In this document: positions 30,921 through 44,202 of the stretch, in pieces
Layout: each line of letters opens with the position of its first letter
How positions within the stretch are numbered: position 1 is the first letter of the stretch
Source: Sinohyriopsis cumingii
Taxonomy: Eukaryota; Mollusca; Bivalvia; Unionida; Unionidae
Direction of reading: 5' to 3'
Length of the DNA: 64,000 bases
Assembly (NCBI GenBank): GCA_028554795.2
Contig: CM068825.1
Coordinates: forward strand, 154,024,053-154,088,052
Made by a program: the position numbers and the translations under genes
The notes under the pieces: generated by a model
What the model was told of the DNA's origin: nothing
What the model saw: the letters and a program-made list of their open reading frames with translations, nothing else
Databases searched by the model: none

Positions 30921-31822
30921 AATGGCTCGATGTATCCAAAATGAAGTCCCAATACGACCTTCCTACATGTACACTATTATTTGTAAGCATACATTATTGA
31001 AAGTAAATAATACAGCTTCACAAATACAAAGTAGAAAAAAAAAGAAACAAAGAAACATACACATTTTTCTTGAAAAGATTCTTTTGTGCTTGACGATCCC
31101 AAACATAGCACGCAGACATAATGCAACAATTTAAAATACGCTGAGGATGCTAAATGTCTTTAGCAGGCCGAATTTTTCTTTCGAAAAAGACAAGCCAACT
31201 CATTAGATTCGCCGCCGAAAACAGGAAGAAATATAAACAGCGTCTAATGTTGCACATTTCTTTTGTGCGATGTATACATTATTCCTATACACTGTGAAAA
31301 TCTCGAAAGATATGTTCTAATCAAGTTTGACTTTGAAACACGCCCAAAACCTCACCATGGTCATGCATTTTCTAGAGAAAGACCGAAATACTTTGGAATT
31401 CCATGTTGTTGACAGCACTTTCTCAAGAAAAGTCTTCTTATTTTATATCGATACGAAATTCGAAATGGCCACGGTAATTAGGGTTGCGTTATTCCATGTG
31501 CATTTACGACTTGTCAAAAAAAGGATTTGATTCTGAAGTATTCTGTACATGTTGCCGAAATGACCCTTTAGCTGATCATAACTCAAGAGCTGCGAGAAAT
31601 ACCGGTATCTAAATACCTAAAATGTACAGCGATGAATGTGGACACGTGTCTTCAAGGACTTGCACATTTAAAGAATAGGCGGGATTATCCCCTAATACTA
31701 ACAGTCAGTATCAGAACAGATTTGGGCTTGATTTATCGAACTATAAATAACCTACTTGGGATGCTGTGCCGTAAAACACCAAAAGTCATTTAAAATTGCA
31801 ATCATAAAGGTTTGATACTAAC
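30641..31822. other. FkbM intron, non-coding
   Basis: AT-rich, with (CA)n at 30878-30915 and an A-rich patch near 31030. No recognised gene or repeat otherwise. Confidence 0.5.
30878..30915. repeat. (CA)n microsatellite
   Basis: About 17 CA units. Confidence 0.95.
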
Positions 31823-32455
31823 CTGTATCTATTTTTAAAACTGCTTCCTCGACTTTTACTATCGATAAGACATCGTCCAAAGTTATGGCGTTGCACGTCT
31901 GTACTATTTTCATTTTCTGTGGTGGCTTTGGAACCACTCTGATGCCACCCTGATTGTCTCTGTTCTCACTCAAATACAACTTCGCCTGTTTGTTTGAAAT
32001 TGCATATCTCAGTAGCCATATTTTTCTCTTGAATTTGTTGAGCTTCAGACTTTCTTGTAGATGCAGAATATTGTCATTTACGGGTTCGATTGCAACAACT
32101 TTATGCCCCATGGCTCCACTAAGGAGTGTGTAATATCCGATATTTGCACCAATGTCAAGAACAGTAGCACTGGGAACGTTTCGAAGAGCAGACTGGAATA
32201 CTTTTGTAAAATACGGCTCCCAGACGCCATCGTAGAAGAGTGACCTCGAGATAAATTTATCTCTGTCCAGCGGATAAAGACAAATATTGAAGCTTGGGAC
32301 TGTCGTTGTTTTAACACATGAATTATTAGAGACCGGATGGAAGTATTTTGAAACACTCATTGTAGCTGTAAAGTCTGACGCCTGCGAGGGGCTTGCTAAA
32401 ATGTCCTGGGAAGTTTTACAGTACATCAATATGCAGACAACGGATATTCCTAATA
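31823..32455 (-). CDS. FkbM-family methyltransferase, upstream coding exon with membrane anchor
   Basis: The exon starts at 32455 after a strong acceptor (CCTTTTTTTCAG) and ends at 31823 with donor GTTAGT, in phase 1. The first codons form a hydrophobic segment (LGISVVCILMY), a likely signal anchor, and then a luminal stem. Next come the SAM-binding motif VLDIGANIGYYTL (about residue 90), VVAIEPV, a mid-domain strand, and VLKIDT at the donor. The remaining conserved EGYE is supplied by the exon at 24538. An in-frame ATG lies at 32426, but the acceptor in front and an upstream stop suggest a further 5' exon. A Golgi-type membrane protein is plausible. The two visible exons give about 307 residues, normal for the family. 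Confidence 0.82.
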
Positions 32456-33803
32456 CTGAAAAAAAGGTTTTATTGGCAAATAAGGGAAATTATTCGTGGA
32501 AAAAAGAAATTAAAGTATTCCTTTTCAACAGCTGGTCTTACTGCGTGCTATTTATACATGTTTCTGTATGCATGTATGTCTGTTCATCCCATGTCTATCT
32601 ATATAGTTTCTTCAACTGCGGCTTACCCTATTTTATCACAGCCATTGAGCAGTTACCATTGTACTACGGACGGCTTATTCCCTTCGTCTTATGTACTAGA
32701 TATTTATCAATATGCAACAGTTTTAGACTTGAATGTTGGTATCAAGTATGTTGACAGTCTATCCAAAAAGCAGGTCACGCGACTTCATTTTTCAAGACCA
32801 TGTAAAGAATGCTTGACACTCAACAAAGTAACGGAAATAACAGCGATATATTACATACGAGGAAACCGATCCCCAGAGTGTGTGTAAGAAGATGCTGATC
32901 CCCCCGAATGTGTAATACGTCGCTGATATTTTTGATACAATACTGAGTATCACTCGTGTGACCTACTTATTCGTTGACTGCCTGATAGTTTCCAGGAGTC
33001 TTAACAAGGTACATTTGCTTCGTACAAGTATTTGTGTGCAGCTTGTCAAATGATTTTGAATTAACTGGATGTATTATTGAATTCTTCTAAGGATTTAACA
33101 GGACGATTAAATATGAGGAAAACGTTTAGAAGCATCAGACACCATTCTGAGAAACGCCACACCAGCAGGCTGTTTATAAGATAAAGAATGCAGCATTTTA
33201 ATTTTTTTAACGGTACATAAGGATCAGCGCATTTTAGACCCTTATCTGGGCTTGAATTCTTCGGCCAACTCATTGGAGTAAATCAGGTGCACACAGTGTT
33301 CAAAACTGGAATTTCACCAACCACTCAGGCTAAATTACGGGCACGTGCTCAATACAAACTTGATCAATGTATTTGTGCTTTTTCTTGGTTCATTCGTTAT
33401 ACATTCAACCACTGATCGAGCAAAATTCATGACGGAGGCATAATACAAATGTAATTATCATAATACATTTCTATGTATTAACGTTCGATTAAAATCGTTT
33501 AATGATCCTGGTCTTTGGTCAACGATTCATGCCTTTTGAAAGAGGTTTAATCATTGTCAAATACGTAATACAAATATTACAATAAAACTTAAAATCTATT
33601 CCTTTTAAAGATATCACAGTGTATTATACTGATCAGCATAATTAATTTCGAAATCAACTGTACAAACAAAAGCTGGTATAGACTGCTGTTAGCTCATTTT
33701 TGTTTACTCTAGGATGTGAGGACAAGTTTAATTTCAATAATTCATGGCAGAAAGCAGCCTAACAACGGAATAGGATGGTTGCTAATGCCGCCTAGCAACG
33801 GAA
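32456..33803. other. Upstream of the visible FkbM exons, no further exon recognised
   Basis: AT-rich non-coding sequence. Frames of 155 and 164 codons at 32287-32887 mostly overlap the minus-strand exon and show no domain. The missing first exon of the methyltransferase may lie here or further right. Confidence 0.4.
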
Positions 33804-33889
33804 TATAAATAGTTACTAATGCAAAGGACGACTCAGTCTCAACGGAGACAAACTAAATGTTGTTTATCATTTAGCATTTCGTGGTGAGT
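33804..33889 (+). promoter_or_regulatory. Candidate promoter and first exon: TATA, initiator, donor
   Basis: TATAAAT starts at 33804 and the A of an ACTCAGTCT initiator is at 33835, 31 bases downstream, the canonical spacing. A GTGAGT donor follows at 33884, so the first exon would be 49 bases and effectively non-coding (ATGTTGTTTATCATTTAG only). The TATA lies in the second copy of a 34-bp duplicated segment (AACGGAATA...GTTGCTAATGC). No downstream exon was identified. Confidence 0.4.
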
Positions 33890-34403
33890 TTTCCTCGTAT
33901 TCATTATTGCACAATGTTTGGACATGGATGTTGCTGTTATCATATTTATTGTTCTTTGATCATACTGATTGGGAATCATATCTATTTCGAGTCAGCCATT
34001 AATAAGAGTGGACGGAGCTGCATTTGTATGCAAACATTATTACATATATATTATCAAAGCTATGGCAATGTGTCGCTTATGTACTTGTAAAAGATTAAAC
34101 AAACTTCAGGATCCCACTAGGTAAATATAAAATAACCAAAGTTATAATGTAAGCAACATTTATTTTGAGGTCAAGAAAATTTTATTTCATCGTAACTGGA
34201 ATTATATTGCAGTTTATATTTTGTTAACTACAATTTTATACTTACATCAATTCGTTTATTGATTGAAACAAAACGCATCCCAACCCACACACCCCAAAAA
34301 AAGAAAGCAACAAAACAAAAAAACACCAAAATTTGAATGTTGTCATGGTGGATTGACAATACTTTTTCTTAATTACTTTGGAACTACCGTCCTTACAGTT
34401 ATG

Positions 34404-34462
34404 ATATATGTATGTATGCATGTATGTATGTATGTATGTATGTATGTATGTATGTATGTATG

Positions 34463-34523
<61 letters not shown>
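34404..34523. repeat. (TATG)n and (TG)n compound microsatellite
   Basis: About 23 TATG units run into a TG run of about 13 units. The frame is open on both strands only because of the repeat. Confidence 0.95.
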
Positions 34524-34983
34524 CGCCCATTTTCTACAATTTACTTTCAACTGACCTACATTAAACACAATGTGAACGCTCATGAAGACCCACTTTAAAG
34601 CTGTTAAGTCTATAAACTAAGGTATTTAGCTGTAGACTATTTTGAATCATATACAAATGTAAGTCATTACGTTTACACATCTTTGATACATATTTCTTGA
34701 TTTGTTTTAAATCATGAAGATATCTCGATTATTTTGTATGCGAAATCAATAGTCAAAATAAATTGATAAATTAAATTCGAATTTATACTTAAACATTAAA
34801 TTTGCACAGAATAATGAACACACAATTTGCACAGAATAATGAAAACACAAGTAAATTATGTTGGCTGGCCTAATGTAGTTCTTGTCGGATCATTCAAAAT
34901 GTGCCCAATGTTTAGTCTTATCTAGGTGCACGTTTAATCAGACCTTTTTTAAAATTCCTATGTGCATCGATACCGATTATGCC

Positions 34984-35027
<44 letters not shown>

Positions 35028-35041
35028 TAATAATAATAATA
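34984..35041. repeat. (AAT)n microsatellite
   Basis: About 19 AAT units with one interruption. Confidence 0.95.
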
Positions 35042-36370
35042 ACTTAATATATATCATGTATTTGCCTTTACTATTTTTTTCGAGCAGCATCCACTAGGTT
35101 TAGATACCAAATGACTTATCTGTCGATCGTAGTGATGCAATAAAACATTACGTGATTGTAGGTTACAACGAAGTAAAGACTAAATATTAGTTTATCTATA
35201 TAATTAACTCTTTATCTATCTATCTATCATTATTATTTTAGAGTGGTAAGTTTCGGTCTTAAACTTGTATAGATAGATTAGGGATATAAATCGAACTGAG
35301 CAAGACGCACAAAGCAACCTTATCCTCATGAATACATGTATAGTGTAAATACCCTAAGGAACAGTAGCAAACCTTTGTACACGACACGATCTGCTTACAT
35401 TGATGGCCCAGATAATAGTATTTATGCGAAAAAAATATACATTTTACCTGTTAGAATGAAGTACAAACTGCTTTTTTTTCTCGCCATCACACGGACTTTT
35501 GGACGCCGGAAGAGGAAGATACAATCAAGTTATGCATTCAACATTGAGCAAGTTGGCATGCATCTGCTTTACACATGAGCTTTTCGAAGTTATGTTTGCA
35601 GCTTTTAGTCTTTCTTTAGATTCCGATGAGTTTAAATGATATTTTCCCGATATGCAGTGCTCGACTGCCGTACCGTATAAACACTGCGGATGTAACACAA
35701 AAAATAGACGCGGAATCAACAGAAGTTTGTTTTTATTGTGTATTACACGGTAGAAGATAAATGTTATTAACATTTACGTACAAGCTTTGCGCAAAACAAA
35801 ACACACTATACTGTATAGATTATTTTTTTTGGGGGGGGGGGAGGGGGAGGGAGTAATAAGAAGCCTTAAAAGGTCTGTTCTATTAGTAAAAGGGAATACA
35901 AAAATGAAACACCGAGTATCCAGGGGACTACATTGCTGAGCAATAATTTGGTGCTGTTTGTTTTCCCGTGGATGGGGCAATGAATCTGCCTCATAGATAT
36001 ATCCAAGGTATTTTCTAGCACTGGGGGAAAAGGCTGATGATATTCTAATTAGACTAATTGAAACAACCAGATACTGTTCCAAGTTCTGCATTTAATACTT
36101 TTGTTCGGTAGAATAGTTTTCATATTATTGGTTACATGTTAGTTTGATTGGGTGTACGGATTATTTTGGACTGCCTTGAAACCCATGCACTCTGATCCTA
36201 AGCTTGAGTGTATGGGGTTCCATACTGTTATTACAATCCAGCAAACCGATGCGTAATGAATATCTCATAAACACATTTGTTTAAAGAACAACACAAAATA
36301 ATTTCTTAGCTGGTATTTTGGCAACAACTGAATAACTACGGTAGCGGTGGTGGTGGTGGTGGGGGGGGGG

Positions 36371-36830
36371 GGCGGAGCTTAATGTGAAGGAACATTGTAT
36401 TCAGAAATAAAGAACAAAACTGGCTGTCGTTGGTACATTATGTAAGAGTTGCAGTTTCTCTCAGGCATATAATAAGTCGAGTCTCTTGGAAATATGTGAT
36501 ATTATATAAATTCATATCCAAATCATATTTTGCTTTTCTTCTTTCTAATGATTTTTAATATTGTGAAACACACACATACACACATCTTTTTTAAAATACA
36601 TCTGTTGTGACTGGATAACTCTTACGTCTGTTTAGTTCCAGCAGCGTTATCTCCCTTAAGAGTACCTTGTTCTGTCCAGGTCAAGTTGACGATCTACCCA
36701 TAATCTCTATGACAGTGTGTGACATGCATGCAGAAGAAAGGTAGAAAGTATATTTATATCACCAAACGTTAGCAACGAGGTCTATGGAAGAAAATAGCGA
36801 TTGATACCATGATACCAGCCGCCATTGTTG
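36371..36830 (+). repeat. Dispersed repeat E, copy 2
   Basis: Collinear with 29005-29450 in the same orientation, preceded by a G-rich run (GGTGGTGG then G12). Contains an internal (AC)n-like patch absent from copy 1. Confidence 0.75.
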
Positions 36831-37268
36831 GCTGTGCAGACGATTGTGTACAAACAGCGTCTTAGTTGAATCAGTTATCTCCTTAGGAAGAAAAATATCA
36901 TACGGAATGACTGGGGATCATTTTCACCAATATATTGGGATGATACATTAAATATTTATATTTCATATTTTGAGGTCGATTTTGCTTTTATTCAGTTGTG
37001 TATTTTCAGCCGTCAAATGACTTATTTTATACAGCCTACTTGTAAGTCACATGATCTAGTAGTTATAAACATGGAGTTCTTACTGCCCGCTCGAACATCT
37101 TTTAGACATTAATACTGGATTTATATCTTGTTCATGTTCGAGCTCAGAGATAACGTTTACGCAAAAACATCATGAAATGCACACCAACAAAATCGACAAC
37201 AGACCTATAAAGTTCCCAAAGTTTTGTTTATGAAGTAATATGCTGATATAATAATCTCCATCGGCAAA
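36831..37268. other. Non-coding, nothing recognised
   Basis: AT-rich sequence between repeat E and the 54-bp array. Confidence 0.4.
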
Positions 37269-38127
37269 GGATCCACCGATATACTGACAATTTCTATATT
37301 AACGATGGGAATACTAAATAAAGGATCCACCGATATACTGACAATTTCTATATTAACGATGGGAATACTAAATAAAGGATCCACCGATACACTGACAAGT
37401 TCTATATCAACGATGGGAAATAAAGGATCCACCGATATACTGACAAGTTCTATATTAACGATGGGAATACTAAATAAAGGATCCACCGATATACTGACAA
37501 TTTCTATATTAACGATGGGAATACTAAATAAAGGATCCACCGATATACTGACAAGATCTATATCAACGATGGGAATACTAAATAAAGGATCCACCGATAT
37601 ACTGACAATTTCTATATTAACGATGGGAATACTAAATAAAGGATCCACCGATATACTGACAAGTTCTATATTAACGATGGGAATACTAAATAAAGGATCC
37701 ACCGATATACTGACAAGTTCTATATCAACGATGGGAATGCTAAAAAAGGATTCACTGATATACTGACAAGTTTTATATCAACGATGGGAATGCTTAAAAA
37801 AGGATCCACCGATATACTGACAAGTTCTATATCACCGATGGGAATGCTAAAAAAGGATCCACCGATATACTGACAAGTTCTATATCAACGATGGGAATGC
37901 TAAAAAAAGGATCCACTGATATACTGACAAGTTTTATATCAACGATGGGAATGCTAAAAATAAGGATCCACCGATATACTGACAAGTTCTATATCAACGA
38001 TGGGAATGCTAAAAAAAGATCCACTGATATACTAACAAGTTTTATATCAACGATGGGAATACTAAAAAAGGATCCACCGATATACTGACAAGTTCTATAT
38101 CAACGATGTGAAAACTAAATAAAGGAT
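37269..38127. repeat. Satellite-like tandem array, 54-bp unit, about 16 copies
   Basis: Each unit holds GGATCCACCGATATACTGAC, then AA[G/T]TTCTATAT[C/T]AACGATG and GGAATACTAAATAAA. The first nine units are 54 bp (one is 48). From 37748 the spacer changes to GGAATGCTAAAAAA and unit length varies between 53 and 55. As 54 is a multiple of three, the first block is open on both strands with an 18-residue period. Such frames are a by-product of the period; no start, splice or domain supports translation. Confidence 0.92.
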
Positions 38128-41100
38128 CGGGTTTCTCGACTGTTTTGTAATAGTTATGTCCGTCTTATGATCGAAATCAATTACTATTTGAAATGAAGGT
38201 TAGAAGACATGCAACATATCAGATCTTTGTGTACCTTGGCGTATTCAGTACGGTAATGCTTCCATTAAGACTATGTTGATGTTATCTCCGGGCAGTGAAA
38301 TGCTGTTGCACCTACAAAACCACAGAACGGCTCTTATGGGATTCGAGATTTTCGTTGTTGTTCTTGTTGTGTTTTTTTACTTACCTATTTATTAAGAAGC
38401 ACGCTTCTTCAGTCATTGGCTTACTTTAATTACACGAATAATTTGTTTTTCTTGACGGGGGTGGGGTTTTTTTTCGATAAGTTAAATTTGCGCTTACACT
38501 TGAATTGCGTAGTAGCTGTGTCACAAAATGCTTGCAGAGCATATAAGCGAAAGATATCTTTTTGTTTTAACTATGCAGCTTTTGGCATTTTCCGCAGATG
38601 TTAAATCATCAAATACAAACATCTACAGGGTGTGTTTTATAAAAGGTTTGAGCTGGTGAAATTCAGTCGGAAAACGATGAACATATTTCATATAGTTTCA
38701 TTCTTGTCTGCAAAACAAAGCTAAGTGTTTTCTAAAATGTGAGTATTGTATTATTGTCTTTTTGATAGTATATAAAACAGCTTTAAATCACCGGTCATTC
38801 ATTGATATAGCTATCTATATACAATCATCCACTGAAAATTGGTCTGAATCACCCAAAGAAAGAGATGGTTCCATGAAAATAGATACGGTAAAACATATTT
38901 CATGCTGAGAAAACGGATATAAATAACTCAGAATGCCAGCTTAGTACGATGGTGCTATCTTTATGGCCGTCACAAGTCATATACATGCTCATTGTTAAAA
39001 GCTCCAATACTAGCATCTCATACTGGCTTTCGGGAGGTAAAGAAAATGTAAGTTCTTACAAGGAAGTGCCGGCAAACTAGACTACTTACTTTGAAACGTT
39101 TATACATCGTCACATAACAAAAGCTGGTTAGGTCTAAACATCATCCTGACAAAGTTCCAACATTTTTTTCCCTTGTGACTCAGTAATTTTCTTCTAAATG
39201 ATTTAACATGCCTAAATTAAGAAAAAATAAAAATATTTACGTTTTATTGATTGTAGCGGTGCTGTTGCTGGTGGAGGTGTTTTGAGGTTGTACCTTCTTT
39301 CAAGGTGTCCGATTTATTCGGTTCTCGTTATCTAGGAGATGATCACCCTCGGTGTTATTGCCCGGATCGAGTAAATAGTAATATACAGTGAGAAACTTAT
39401 AGGTGGAATCGATAGAGATCTTAGCAGATCTATAGAACAGGATGACACGAGCCTCCGCACATGAAAACCAACAATTTAATCAATTACATAAACAACTGTG
39501 ATAATGCATTACATTAGGAAGATACACTTCTCTTTGAAATAAATCATTCAGCGATTTTCAAACATAAATATATTTATATAAATAGCCGATCTGTTTTAAA
39601 TGATAGAATTGGTTCATCATAGAATCGAGTGAACAATCGAAGTCATTGCCTTTTACAACTTCATAATCTGCTTAGTTCCGGTTCACTCCAACTTCACTGT
39701 GGCTGTCCTTCTCGTTCCCTTCGCTTTTTTCCTTCTGCGACCTCCCTACTGTCTCACCTCTTTTCGGCCCTCAAACTTTGTGTGGGAAAGTGGATACGTG
39801 AGTACATAGATACGTAGATACTTGTATAAGTAGGTACGTGGATACGTCAGTGGAGCTACTTCCCCTTTCAAAATAAACAGAGAAGCAACTTAAATCTTCT
39901 GTGAGTTGTCCTATTGGGAATAGATTACTCCCCTCTCGTTATGTCAGATATCGTCCTATCGGAATTCAAACAGATATCAAAGGCTATATGGTCAAGCTAA
40001 ACATGACAGAACATAAACAAACCTAGTTTCATAAGACTAATGTACTTCCCAACAGATATTTAATCACTGACTCGCATTAACATCACACAAGACATAACAG
40101 TTCCGTTCTCGTCTCAATTACACAAATGAATTAATGAAAGTCATTATATGCTTAACTACGTTATTTTCAGCGAATACACACATTCAAGTCTTTATCATAC
40201 GTGAAATCATCTAAGATTGGAGAATTCACATGGATTCTTGTAACACATATCAACTAAAGTACTGCATGAAATTCTTAGATTCCTATAACAATCAAGACGA
40301 CAAATTCAAGCAATTCGTCAAACTTATATAAAAATATCATTGTACGAATTCAGATAGATGAACTCAGCACAGTTATACCAATATCAAGAAAATTGATCTA
40401 CGGATTTAAATAAATAAATTCAAGCAAATCATTATATTAGTATCAACGAACTATATGAGATTGACACAAATACCTTGTGATTTCTAGCTTTGTTCGCTTC
40501 TACCACCAGAATTATGTCCGTCGACTTTCCAGACATCCGGTCCCTTGGATAAATGTTTTGCGAGAGAATTTCTTCTAAATTCAATCTTGGAGTCCCTTAT
40601 ATTTTCACTCTTGCAGGAAAAATGCAGACTGACTAGATTTTTTCGATGAGGGAAATTTTAAAGACCATGGCATTTCGTGTGGGAAACACGCCCCTTATTT
40701 AGTGTAACCAATCAGGATTAAATATATCTATCGCCTTTTATAACTAGGCGCCACAATTGTTGTCAGCCTGACTTCTAGATTTCCAAATAAATGATTCTGG
40801 TCAATTTCAATTCTGACATTTTCGATATTAAATCAAAATTAGCCTTCCCTTTTCTAGTCGGCCTGACGGTTAAATAAACGAAGGCTTAATTAAAAATTAC
40901 TTCCTCTCCCGACACAGACATTAGAAATTATTGCAGTATAGTAATTTAACAAGCACCTGTCCCCATAAATCTAATTAATTGTTTTCTAGTCCCAAGTTAA
41001 TGTGCTCTTCATAGATCGACAGAAATTTGCATTCTTACATTGATACATTTTATCTCTGTATTTTAGACATATTATAAATGTATTTCATTTCACCTTGTTC

Positions 41101-42359
41101 TTCATAACAACCGTCACATTTGAGTACTTAAGAATATTTGGCGTACAGAGTAAACTATTTATATATCCAAAGATATTTTTAAAAATGATTTGTTTTAAAA
41201 ATGTCGGAATTAAAAATGTTTTAATGAGGATAATAATTTTGCCTCAAAAAATGAATGTTGACAAGTAATTGTCGTGTAAATAAATTCGATAACCATCTTC
41301 ATGAAAAATGTAAGAATATCACTCGGTATTCGTATTTTCAATCAATGAATGATAGGCGGAACAGGTGTAGGGGCTTATTGATTGATTATAAAGTAAAATA
41401 TACCTCAGAAAGATACAAATCTCTTTGATTATCTGCACCATCTGTCATACAACTTCTATCAACAATTTGCGTAATAATGTTACTCCAGACTAGGATGGAA
41501 ACAAATAAATATCAGCATTTTGATTGGTCAGAATATTGTTAGTAAGATCTATGAGGGAGAGGTCTGAAAATTCATTGAAACAGCATAAGATGAAGTCTAT
41601 AGTACCAGTTATTATGCCCCATCTGAATATCAAAGCCAATGAAGTTATGAAGGAATTTTGAGAGGAATTCTATGGAGATATTATCTTAAAGTTTCACCGT
41701 CATTTATAATCTGAGCGTGCTTTCTTCATCCGCTGTTACTATAGGAATATGGATCACCCATATGAAATATCGTTTGCTTCTTTGATGCTAAAAATAATTT
41801 TTCAGTGCTTGAATAGTCTTTATGAATATCACTACACTGGTGTCTTCTTAATTTTATTCTCAGATCGACGAATATTGTCTGAAGTTGAGATATTTAGCTC
41901 AGTTCTAATATTAAGATGAAATAGCCGTAAATTACTAACAATTATTATCTCACAGCTAGAATAAAATTGCCGTTCTTAGAACAAGAAAGAATAAGTCCAT
42001 CACATCGTTCCGTTAAATGTAAAGTAGAGATAATTCAGTTAAATAGAGCTGCTTTATACCTCAGGTACATTTTGCGAAGAAAACTGAAAGATCTGAATTA
42101 AGGCATCCTGTACGGCAAGTATATAATTTTAAACACAAAAATGAAAGTATTTTAAACAGAAAAGTGAAAGTAAGGTCAATTACGTTAATCACTCACCCAA
42201 TAAATCAATCATATAATAAATATATCCGTTACAATGAAAAGTACAGACAGAACTGTCAAGCACCGAACACAACATAGCTTAAAATCTATCGTCTGTGCTC
42301 TTTTCTACTTCCATGTTTCGTACGTATTCAGTCACACTTGACGATTATTGCACGGAATT

Positions 42360-42360
<1 letters not shown>
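38128..42360. other. Long non-coding stretch, nothing recognised
   Basis: AT-rich throughout with short frames only. Weak internal similarity occurs around 40260-40460 (CAAATTCAAGCAA-type segments). No LINE motifs, SINE boxes or splice-supported exons were seen. Confidence 0.5.

Positions 42361-42402
<42 letters not shown>
42361..42402. repeat. (TG)n(AG)n microsatellite
   Basis: About 11 TG units followed by about nine AG units. Confidence 0.95.
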
Positions 42403-42403
<1 letters not shown>

Positions 42404-42691
42404 TTGAGATTTGAGCGCGCAGGATATGAGAGTGCACTTTTGAAATATTCCATGATACGAGAGCAACAAGGTACTAACTTTAAGTACCCTAAGGCTTCGG
42501 AAACCTTAAGCTGTCAGTATATAGTTAAGTTTTTTAATACTCAGAGTATATCTACAGCCTTATATTTTGGAACTAATGTGTACAAAATAGTTTTTAAATT
42601 TGTTGATTACTTTGTTTCAGACACTCGTCAATGGGACCAATTCTCAATCATTCGGATGTCGTTGGGGGTCAGCAAGTGCTACTGCATAATA

Positions 42692-43229
42692 TACATTGCC
42701 TCGTCATTCTATGGTACGTGTATTGTGTGTACATTGCCTCGTCATTCTATGGTACGTGTATTGTGTGTACATTGCCTCGTCATTCTATGGTACGTGTATT
42801 GTGTGTACATTCCCTCGTCATTCTATGGTAGGTGTATAGTGTGTACATTGCCTCGTCATTCTATGGTAGGTGTATTGTGTGTACATTGCCTTGTCATTCT
42901 ATGGTACATGTGTTGTGTGTACATTACCTCGTCATTATATGGTACGTGTATTGTGTGTACATTGCCTCGTCATTCTATGGTACGTGTACTGTGTGTACAT
43001 TGCCTCGTCATTCTATGGTACATGTATTGTGTGTACATTGCCTCGTCATTCTATGGTACCTTGTATTGTGTGTACATTGCCTCATCATTCTATGGTACGT
43101 GTATTGTGTGTACATTGCCTCATCATTCTATGGTACGTGTATTGTGTGTACATTGCCTCGTCATTCTATGGTACATGTATTGTGTGTACATTACCTCGTC
43201 ATTCTATGGTACATGTATTGTGTGTACGT
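42692..43229. repeat. Tandem array, 38-bp unit, about 14 copies
   Basis: The unit is ACATTGCCTCGTCATTCTAT followed by GGTACGTGTATTGTGTGT. Copies differ at few positions; one has an extra base (GGTACCTTG). Because 38 is not a multiple of three, each frame cycles through all three phases, and none of these phases holds a stop. Three overlapping long + strand frames result, and they are not evidence of a gene. Confidence 0.95.
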
Positions 43230-43235
43230 TTAGGT

Positions 43236-44103
43236 CGAGAAGAGCTACAGAAACGCGGTGTACGTGTAATTAAACATGGTTTAATCGGGTTTCGGACAGA
43301 ATGTAGCAGATGATACCTACGCCAACTTGAAATTAAGATTATGGAACCCTAGCAGACACCGGTTGAGAATGGCTCGTTTCAGTGACACGTGGTTCATAGG
43401 ACACGCTGGAGCTCAACAAGTGGTGTATATTTATGTTAAAGACGACTGAATATTTTATATGTACGTATATATACTTTTACTTCGAAGCGATAACTCTATG
43501 GAAAGGTACCATATGCATTTTAATGCGACTTTGACGGAAATAAGCTGAAACAAATTACAATTCTTTCCTGCAAGAGGGAGTGACTCTGAATGCAGCGTAT
43601 GTATCATAACTAATTTGGAAAATTGACTATCACATATAAGTCTCTTGTTGGTGTTGAAGAAAAGTACTGTTTCGCCCCGAGACAGCAAAGAAAAGCATCC
43701 CGAAACAGAACAGAAAAGAGCCTCGAGACGAGCGCCCCAAAGGAGCAGAGAATGCGCCTCGAGAGAGCAGAGAAAGCGCGAAAGTCAGTCGAAATTGTTG
43801 GTATGGACACTACTCTCCATCGTTGAAATAATAAAATGTTCATCAAACATTTTGAACATTGTTTATCACGACAATGTTGTAAATTTTGGTCTCTAATCTA
43901 TACATAAAAAAAGTTTCTTCCAATTGTTTTCTAAAATAAGGCATTAGCAGAAACACTTTTAATCAATATTTATGGCTTTTTCTTTTGCTAAATATGTATA
44001 AACAGCCATAAATGTCTGAAAAGCATTATTAATTGGGTAATCCACTCTCCACGTGCATGTCGCCTAGCATATCGGACCACGGAGACATTAACTGTAAACC
44101 CAT

Positions 44104-44202
<99 letters not shown>

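Larger units (their letters stand above)
33890..36370. other. Non-coding with several microsatellites
   Basis: Contains (TATG)n, (TG)n, (AAT)n, (TATC)n near 35215 and a G-run at 35832. Short frames are not supported by domains or splice signals. Confidence 0.5.

Noticed and set aside
34242-34598. Frames of 111 and 113 codons on both strands
   Set aside because: Translated (TATG)n and (TG)n microsatellite.
37205-37766. Repeat proteins of 165 and 153 codons on both strands
   Set aside because: Both follow from the 54-bp period; no start context, splice site or domain.
42404-43313. 289-, 147- and 133-codon frames
   Set aside because: By-products of the stop-free 38-bp array, which is open in all three frames.
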